64,000 nucleotides of DNA, from positions 29,198,001-29,262,000 of the forward strand of contig CANTUQ010000004.1 of the NCBI GenBank assembly GCA_947683425.1. Reading direction: 5' to 3'. The position numbers and the translations under genes were made by a program. Position 1 is the stretch's first letter. The number at the start of each line of letters is the position of its first letter. Below are positions 57,183-64,000 of this stretch, piece after piece. A model generated the notes under the pieces. It saw only the letters and a program-made list of their open reading frames with translations, searched no databases and was not told where the DNA came from. Origin of the DNA: Excoecaria cochinchinensis (Eukaryota; Streptophyta; Magnoliopsida; Malpighiales; Euphorbiaceae).

Positions 57183-58025
57183 TGGCGGATCCATTGCACA
57201 AGAGTTAGATAGAAGATTTAAAGAATTTGAAAAAAAAGTATGGTGGCCATGATTAGTGAAAGGTTTGCTGCCATAATGCTTAGAGCATCTATTGTTAACC
57301 AAGTTGAACTGGCCACGGTCGGTGAGGCTTTTACAGCAGTGTCTACAATTCCTCTGCATACTACTGAGCTTAGAGCTAAGGCACCATTTGTACCATCAGT
57401 TGAGTAAGGAAGAAGCAAGTGGCCTGCTCTAGAGGATGGGGGTCCAGTGATGATGCAGGTTTTGAAAAATAAAAAGGCAAGGACAAAATATGATCTAAAA
57501 AGATCTTCAATTTAGTTGCCAGAGCTAGTGAGAAAGGTAGAAGGCCAAGATCATTTATGGTCAATCGATATTCCCAATTTCTCAAGTTTGAAAAAAAGGA
57601 TAGGTGATCTCAAAGAAGAAATTATGAAATCCAAGCTTACTACTTTGGGTAAAAGGGTTGATGGTACTGAAAAAAAGGTTATTGCTAGCTCTATAAGTTT
57701 AGGGGCTGGTAATTGTAATGATCTGCAAATGTGCAAAAACTTAAGATATGGCAGTAGCAATGGCAACTGAGGAACAGGGGAGTATCAGCTGCTGAAGCAG
57801 CTCAGAGGCACTATTTCAACCTGGGCAAATCTTTATCTTGGGTACTTGAGAGGCTGGTCAAACAAGGAAAACTACATCCACTTCCAACTAAGCTCGCCAG
57901 AAGTCAAGGAAACCACAGTCACCGAACATATCAGTATTATGCTTTCCATCAATAACTGGGCACCTAACAGATGAATGTAGAATTTTTAGGGACCGGGTCC
58001 AAGATCTCATTGACAACAAATAAAT
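57183..58025 (+). pseudogene. gag remnant of element 3
   Basis: It begins with an ATG near 57183, but a stop follows within twelve codons and the frame shifts. Near 57800-58010 the gag C-terminal module is clear: YFNLGKSLSWVLERLVKQG, LHPLP and YYAFHQ, then a broken GH-T-D-C part. The capsid domain is missing or unrecognisable. Only one copy of the module is present, as in element 1. Confidence 0.65.
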
Positions 58026-58460
58026 TTATGACCCAGAGAAGCGAAAGAAGAAAGCTTGAGTTAAGGGAGGAAATTCTGAAGAGGCAGATAAAAGGACGCC
58101 TGTGGGTAGAGAAGCATCGGCCACAGCACCAATGTCCATGAAACTAAAAGAGAATGTTTTTAGTAGATATGCTTTTTATTCTTAAACTTTTTAATATTGA
58201 TATATGCGGCACTAGTTTTATTAATAAATTATTTTGCTTGTGCGATGTTTCTCATGATTTCATTATGCATAGTCATGACCATGAATCATTTATATTTGAT
58301 ATTAACTCAATGAATACCATTCCATTTAATCTCAGTAAAGTGGAAAATCCAAACCAATCCTGATAGCATCTATTGTGACTCCTGAAGAGAGGAAGAATTT
58401 TGAGAAAAAAATAAAAAAAATATAAGTATATATGAAAAAATCTTTGCCTAAACATATGCT
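58026..58460 (+). pseudogene. Protease-RT linker remnant of element 3
   Basis: The 58154-58363 frame contains FCLCDVSHDFIMHSHDHE and FIFDIN, matching the linker of element 1 (about 3900-3600). The protease that should precede it is absent. Stops follow at once. Confidence 0.65.
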
Positions 58461-58654
58461 GAGTTGACTGTGAAAGTTTCTGAATACAAAAGGAAGAGCT
58501 ATAGTAGACTTTTACAAGAACATTACGTTGAAGGAAACCAATTTCAGTGTGAGTTCTTTGATGGAGCTATTAATGGTAAGGGAGTTCAAAAAGAAAAGAA
58601 AAGAAATGGAACCTTTAAGAAGTTAGGTGCTCAAGAAATGGTTAGATTTACCGA
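58461..58654 (+). pseudogene. Scrap of the extra RNase H of element 3
   Basis: Across shifted frames the LQEHYVEG and CEFFDGAINGKG pieces match the start of the second RNase H of element 1 (near 2200-2080). Here the first catalytic Asp (FFDGA) is kept. RT and the first RNase H are deleted before it, and the rest of the domain after it. Confidence 0.55.
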
Positions 58655-59300
58655 AAAATTCCAACCTTAAAACCAAGCAGATGCTCAAAAAATACGGTAT
58701 CCAACACCATAAGTCTTCCCCTTACCAACCTCATGGGGCAGTTGAAATAGCTAACAAGCATGGGAAAAGGATTTTATCCAAGATTGTACAAACATACAAA
58801 GATTGGGTAGAGAAGTTACCATTTGCATTGTGGGGTTACAGGACCACTGTTAGAACTTTGAAAGATGTTACACCATTTTTTTTTTTGGTTTATGGAACAG
58901 AGGCAGTGTTACCAATAGAAGTCAAACTCCAATCCTTGAGGGTAGTTTTAGAGGCCAAATTACCGAAAGTAGAATGGGCACAACAAAGACTATTGCAATT
59001 AAACTTGTTGGATGAGGATCAAATGTGAGCCTACTATCACAATTAGGTTTATCAAAAGAGGCTAGCTCGCTCATTCAAAAAGAAGGTTAGAAAGAATCCT
59101 TTAACAGAGGGAGATTTAGTTTTCAAGCAGATGAGGCCAGGCGTACTAGATATTCGAGGAAAATTCAGGCCTACTTGGAAAGGTCCTTTTGTAGTAAAGA
59201 AATTATTGTCAAAAGGGGCTGCAATTTTAATTGATAGCGATAGGAATGAGTTCAAAGAATCAGTCAACATCAACAGGTTAAAAAGGTTCCATGGTTAAGA
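58655..59300 (+). pseudogene. Integrase C-terminal half of element 3
   Basis: It begins at KQMLKKYGIQHHKSSPYQP, which corresponds to the part of integrase just after the second catalytic Asp of element 1. It continues through VEIANK (catalytic Glu), WVEKLPFALWGYRTT and LLQLNLLDED to a stop at 59026. The frame then changes and runs to the KRFHG-like end at 59297. The first two catalytic Asp residues are missing. Confidence 0.78.
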
Positions 59301-60600
59301 CTAAAAAATAATAAAAAAAGATAATAAAGCCTTGTGGGTCGAAAATCGAAAAAAGATGGCCTTGCTAAAATTGGGCACCCTGTTAGGGTAAAAACCAAAA
59401 AAAGGTATCCTGGGAAAAAATTAAGGGTTCCAAGGAAATGTTCGGTCATGAAAACCTGAGAGGACTGATTGATAACAAGAGTTTCATGCTTTCATGATCC
59501 ATCTCGAGATTAAGTGAGTTTCTGTGTATTATAGCTTAATGCAAAGTAGGATCATATGTGATAAAATCGGACTGAAATGTAAACATTTATGCAATGATAC
59601 GTTAATATAACCAAAGCAATTTATTTGGCATATTCAAAGTTATCTAGTTCAAGCATAAAAAGTAGCACATCATTTTGTTATTAAATTTATGTGATCCACT
59701 AACTACCCTCTACTACTCTCGCCGTCCTGGCACTTCAACCAATTCATCCTATTATCAACTGCAGGACTTGTAATCCATATCTTGTACTTAACTAAAGTAG
59801 TGAAGTTGCAGCCCTTAATCTTTAGGATGTTGGTTTTCTGCCTAGAGGCGATGATAACCAGATATAAAGGCAATGGATAGAACGCCACCCAGAAAAGACA
59901 GCGGGCATCTCACAATGTCCTGCCATTCTCCAAATTGTTGGGCACAATGAACAGTAATACAGAAAGTAGATTTGTGTAACCCACACAGTGGTATGCATCT
60001 AGAAGATCCATCCTGAGTCACAGAATGAGGAATCGACCACGGACACATGAAGCTGATATCACCATTCACTACTGTGGCCAACCACACTGCGCTTTCATGA
60101 GGAGAATCAAAGTCATATAGCCGTTATCTAGGGAGAAAATGTCTTAATGAATATGTATTGATCACTCTGGGAGGAGGCCCTAATAATAGTCTCAACCTCT
60201 CTTGTAACCACACCTAAAAAAATGGCCATTAGAGATGAAAATCGTAACTAGCTCTCTGAGCAAAAGTTAGGCCAGGGGGCAGGGTGAAAACCTGAAAATA
60301 GGCATTATGTCCTATAAAAAAATAAAAAATAATAAAAATAAGTAAAAAGCCGCTAGATTGGATTGGATCCATTCCAAGCAAAAGTTAGGCACAGTGTTTT
60401 GTGAAAATCCCTAACGGGACCCATTTCCTGCTAGGAAAAAATATTGTGAACATCCACAAGGGACACACTACCTTTAATAAATAACTGCCGACACCTGGAA
60501 CAATAAGGAGTCCAGATAAGTCCCCGCCAAACAGATAGAATACAACTCAGGATACAAGGTGGACCTTGGGGGGCAAAAGGGAGCATTCTTGACACCTAAA
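59301..60600 (+). other. 3' noncoding region of element 3
   Basis: It matches 380-1 of element 1 and about 19995-18760 of element 2 in reverse. A G-rich motif, GGGGGGCAAA, at 60568-60577 is shared with the minus strand of element 2 near 18760. No supported genes. The similarity ends near here. Confidence 0.65.
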
Positions 60601-61022
60601 GAGCTAAAACCTCACACCGATGATCAGAGAAAATACCTCGGTTAGGGGGTATAATTCTTGATGGGTAAACCTAAAGACATAAAATATGGGATTCCAATAA
60701 CAAGCAGTGGCCGAGAAGATCTGACCAAATAGCTGAGGAGATCTGACGCACAAGCGGACAAAAATTGAGCTTTATTTATAGAGACGTGTTGACAGAGGAG
60801 CATGAAACCCTTAGCGAGTCACGGCTAGCCCGTCACTCACCCTTGACTCACTTGAATGAATTATTTCTCTACATTTTTGCATGGCCATGCATTTCATATG
60901 CATAAATATTTTTTCTATATATTTGTTTTGCGAATTCTTTACAGGAAAAGAGATTCATTTTTGCAAGACGAGAAGATTGACATAGGCATTAGCAAAGGTC
61001 AAATTCGAGTATTCAAGAAGGA

Positions 61023-61100
<78 letters not shown>

Positions 61101-61347
61101 CATTTTTTGACTTAAGGTTGTTTAAAAATAGTTAATTTCATTGACTGCAATTTTAATTCTTTCTGTACATTATGGATATTAAATTGTGGGGTTGCCAAAT
61201 TGTATTGCAAATTGTGTTTTTTTTTCAGGAAGGTTCGCACATTTTAGCCAAAATGCTGCCGAAATTTTTTAAAAAATCACAGATTAAAAATATTTTTGTC
61301 TTTAGAGTTTTTTGCACAAATTAGTTGTTGTTTCATTTTTTTTGCAG
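60601..61347 (+). other. Noncoding sequence upstream of the Athila-like gag
   Basis: AT-rich, with a long (AT)n run at about 61026-61099. No primer site or LTR end was recognised, so the start of the element that owns the gag frame is not resolved. Confidence 0.5.
61026..61099. repeat. (AT)n microsatellite
   Basis: An uninterrupted TA dinucleotide run upstream of the Athila-like gag. Confidence 0.95.
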
Positions 61348-64000
61348 ATGCCTCCCATAAGAGATCCTCATCGAGCACTTAACGAACCACTGATGTAACA
61401 CCCCATACCTATACATAGGAGAGCTCACCCGCATAGAGGAGTGAGTGCCGGTATAGATAAGGGTGTCAACAAAACAAAACAAACATGTATAACAAAAGCT
61501 TGCAATAAATAACAATAAAACAGAGTAATTAAAAACTTTACAACTCAAATAATGGTCCAATAGAATTTCTCAAACCTCATTCATTTATATAACAAAATAT
61601 TCATTACAAAAAGGGGGGGGTGCAATATCTTCTTACATAATTACAAAAAATACTAACTGAAAGTCTTACAAAATCAAATACATGGCAAAAAGGCTTTAAA
61701 TCAGAATATCAAAATATAATATACATGGCTACAAAAGTCTCTCTAATGTGTTGGCTCTAATGGCTGCGAATCGGACTCCTCAAAAATGCTGACAGCTTCC
61801 ACACCTGCACGGATGAAACACTCATGCTAAGCGATAACGCTTAGTGGGGAAAACAAAAGATGAACGACCACTCACAGTGGCCGTCAAGGCAAAGCACATA
61901 CATATGGCACATACAGAAGTATACATATATCCATATAAGAAGATATTACTTATGTCATACCTTATATTCACAAGCGTTATTTAGCATAAGTACATTCATA
62001 TAACATCATATGACCAATTCGCATACATAAGAGAATCAAACATATGCCTGCAAACTCAGAGTAGCGGATAACGAGTGAACACATTAGTACCCATGGGTAC
62101 GAACAAAAGCAACTTCTTTCATTTTCATTCGAAAACATTTTCACATTGGGGGATCTTAAACAAGATCCAAACACATCAGGATCGCGAGAACCCAAATGGT
62201 GACCTTATCAGGGTCTAGAACACAAAGGGGCTACAGCTAACAGATCTCTATAGGCATGTCTATCTATCCACTAACTTAACTCTTATAGGCTAGGCATAAC
62301 TTAACACAATCAGCACATAAGGAAGATATTGAAGTATATTATAATTCATACATAGATACATTTGCAAAGCATGAGTGATCAACCATACAAAATGATATAA
62401 AAATAATTGCCATAAAAGAACAGGAAATAGTCAGGCTCATGACAGAAGGGCAGAAAGGCCTCTGTCATGCCTACAATATAGTCGCACTCACGATAGAAGG
62501 CAGGGAGTTCACTATCGCGTTCGTGCACACAGGTGTGCTCGCGACGTTGAACATCCCAGCAAATGCTCGACATACTGAGCTCTCTGTCACGCTCGCGAAT
62601 GAGGTCATGCCTGCGACAGAGATGCTCTTTAGCAGGAGCTCGGATGACCGAGCTCTGTCGTGCTCGCAACAGAGTCGAGTTTCCAGTTCCTTTAACCAAT
62701 CTGCAGAAATTCTCATCACACAAACCATCCCAATCCTACAACTAACTCATCAAACTTCAACAAGAACCTAATCAAGCATTCAAAACATATTATAAAACAT
62801 AAAACCCAAGTTTTATGCTAACTAACATGAACTAAAACACCAAAATAAGCAATTCAAACCAAAGATTCTTCAAACCCCAGAAATTTTGCCAAAAACCATA
62901 TAAAATCATAACCAATCTCAATTCTACTACCAAAATTAACAATTTCTCTTTAATTACACACCGTACACTTTAATTACACACACATCCATACATTTTTACC
63001 CTTAATTTCCAGAAATCAAAACAGAAAAATCAAAGATAAGGAAAGATATGCAAGAACAAGTAAATTCCCAAACCTTGAATTCCTAGGCTCCAAGGGATCA
63101 ATTGGCTGCGCTCCCACCAATAATCTCCTTTCCTTTAGGATCCTTAGGAGGAATCTCAGCTACAACAATCTAAAATACACAAATTGCTTAACACCTACCC
63201 ACAAAACCACATACACACACACACACACACACACAACCCAAAAGGGAAACAAAAGGAGAAGAAGAAGAAGAAGAGAGCAACCACTTACTTGAACCACCCT
63301 TGAATTACCAATATTCACCAAGAATTTTAGCCAATTGAGGGAAGGAGGATGAACAATGAGAAGAGGAAGAGAGGGCTGGCGTGAGAGAGGAAAATGGGAG
63401 AGAAAGGGGAAATGGGAAAGTCTGCTCTTACTCTCTCTCACATTCCCTTTCTCTTTTGGTCAACCCTCATCTCCTCTCATCCTTCTCTTCCTCCCAATAA
63501 GACAATTATACCACACAATTAAAATATAACATACAATTATGCCCTTAACTAACCCACACACACATACACACTAGCTCGAAACTACTAGGGTAAAAATTGG
63601 GGTGTTACAACTGACACCTGAGTGGATGACTATTGAGCAGAGACATAGATATGAGTCCCTGGCATATGTACAGTTCAGAGCCAGCAGATTCATATCTCAG
63701 ACTTTCCTTCAAGAGATGGGTATACTGGCCAACACAGAGGCCTAATTAGCAGCGATAGGCCGGACTCAGTTTTTCGGGGCTACATTTCAGACATACCCCA
63801 AGATAGTTCGAGAGTTTCTATATACTTTACACCACAGAGGCTTTCAGAGAGCAGACACTAAGCTGGGGGTTATCACATTCCAGGTTAGAGGGATACCCTA
63901 CAGCATTAGTCGGCAGGAATTTGCCGAGGCCATGCTGGTCCGGATAGGAGAGGGAGTCATGAAGGCTGAGAGGTCAGTTGAGTGGCAGCATTGGGCTGAC
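61348..64000 (+). pseudogene. Athila/Tat-type gag, interrupted by a solo LTR, runs off the window
   Basis: An ATG at 61348 starts MPPIRDPHRALNEP and the frame is cut by the solo LTR. It resumes at 63615 with PEWMTIEQRHRYESL, keeping the frame if the LTR and one copy of the duplication are ignored. Further on, TYPKIVREF, FQVRGIPYSISRQEF and similar blocks resemble Athila-type gag. One stop (TAA, 63743-63745) interrupts it; otherwise it is open to 64000. Family assignment is from motif style only. Confidence 0.6.
61394..63609 (-). repeat. Solo chromovirus-type LTR (2216 bp)
   Basis: The ends TGTAACACCCC and GGGGTGTTACA form a perfect 11-bp inverted pair. They are flanked by a 5-bp duplication ACTGA (61389-61393 and 63610-63614). 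There is no internal region, so it is a solo LTR. Orientation is taken from the shared AAGCGATAACGCTTAGTGGG block (61840, and 44645 in the minus-strand element). A hairpin with arms GGATCTT/AAGATCC lies at 62151-62168, and (CA)n at about 63210-63234. Small frames at 62379-62771 are unsupported. Confidence 0.92.

Larger units (their letters stand above)
51233..60600 (+). mobile_element. Internally deleted Tat-lineage retrotransposon (element 3)
   Basis: The plus-strand order is 5' LTR (51233-56236, split by a solo LTR), tRNA-Arg primer site, leader, gag ends, linker, a scrap of the extra RNase H, the second half of integrase, and the 3' noncoding region. It inserted into the chromovirus-type LTR; its left target bases would be ATGGG (51228-51232). 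Protease and RT are missing. Similarity to the 3' region of element 2 fades near 60575, and no 3' LTR is seen, so the right end is unclear. Confidence 0.78.

Noticed and set aside
62379..62771. Overlapping frames of 85-114 codons on both strands
   Set aside because: They lie inside a solo LTR, on both strands, without domains.

Overview
The window looks like repeat-dense plant nuclear DNA, probably pericentromeric or otherwise heterochromatic, from a eudicot. This rests on AT-rich sequence, (AAT)n and (AT)n microsatellites, and families typical of plants: Tat-lineage and chromovirus-like Ty3/gypsy LTR elements, CACTA, Mutator-like and small inverted-repeat DNA transposons. I found no intact host gene, rRNA or tRNA gene, and the species cannot be named. 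Every coding signal is a decayed transposon gene.

Layout. (1) 1-10335, minus strand: Tat-lineage element 1, with a 2.69-kb 5' LTR, a tRNA-Arg primer site, a long leader and a near-complete gag-pol frame full of stops. Its 3' LTR lies off the left edge. (2) 10336-30429: an older Tat-like element 4 (minus; 5' LTR, tRNA-Phe primer site, gag, protease, part of RT, and a detached RNase H/integrase piece at 10336-10770). It is broken up by element 1, by a truncated chromovirus-type LTR (10771-14822) and by element 2 (14823-26448, minus). Element 2 is an internally deleted Tat element with 92-bp and 35-bp satellite-like arrays in its 3' region. (3) 30430-38023: a plus-strand Tat LTR end, a 4.09-kb CACTA element (3-bp duplication ATC), a 435-bp inverted-repeat MITE, and a hAT-like inverted-repeat element. 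(4) 38024-51232: a plus-strand chromovirus-type LTR split by a Mutator-like element (38180-47693, 9-bp duplication ATTTGGTAA). That element is itself split by a minus-strand chromovirus-like retrotransposon (39074-47357, duplication TTGAT) that keeps gag but lacks nearly all of pol. (5) 51233 to about 60.6 kb: Tat element 3 (plus), whose 5' LTR holds a 2.67-kb solo LTR (52966-55634, duplication GACCT). (6) About 60.6-64 kb: an Athila/Tat-type gag frame interrupted by a 2.2-kb solo LTR (61394-63609, duplication ACTGA).

The most interesting structure is not coding. Two unrelated LTR families carry tandem repeats in which each unit forms a small hairpin. The stem sequence differs from unit to unit while pairing is kept. 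Most single mismatches are A-C on the plus strand, so they become G-U pairs in the minus-strand element RNA. This pattern suggests selection on RNA structure inside the LTR transcript. No computation was run; alignments and counts are by eye.
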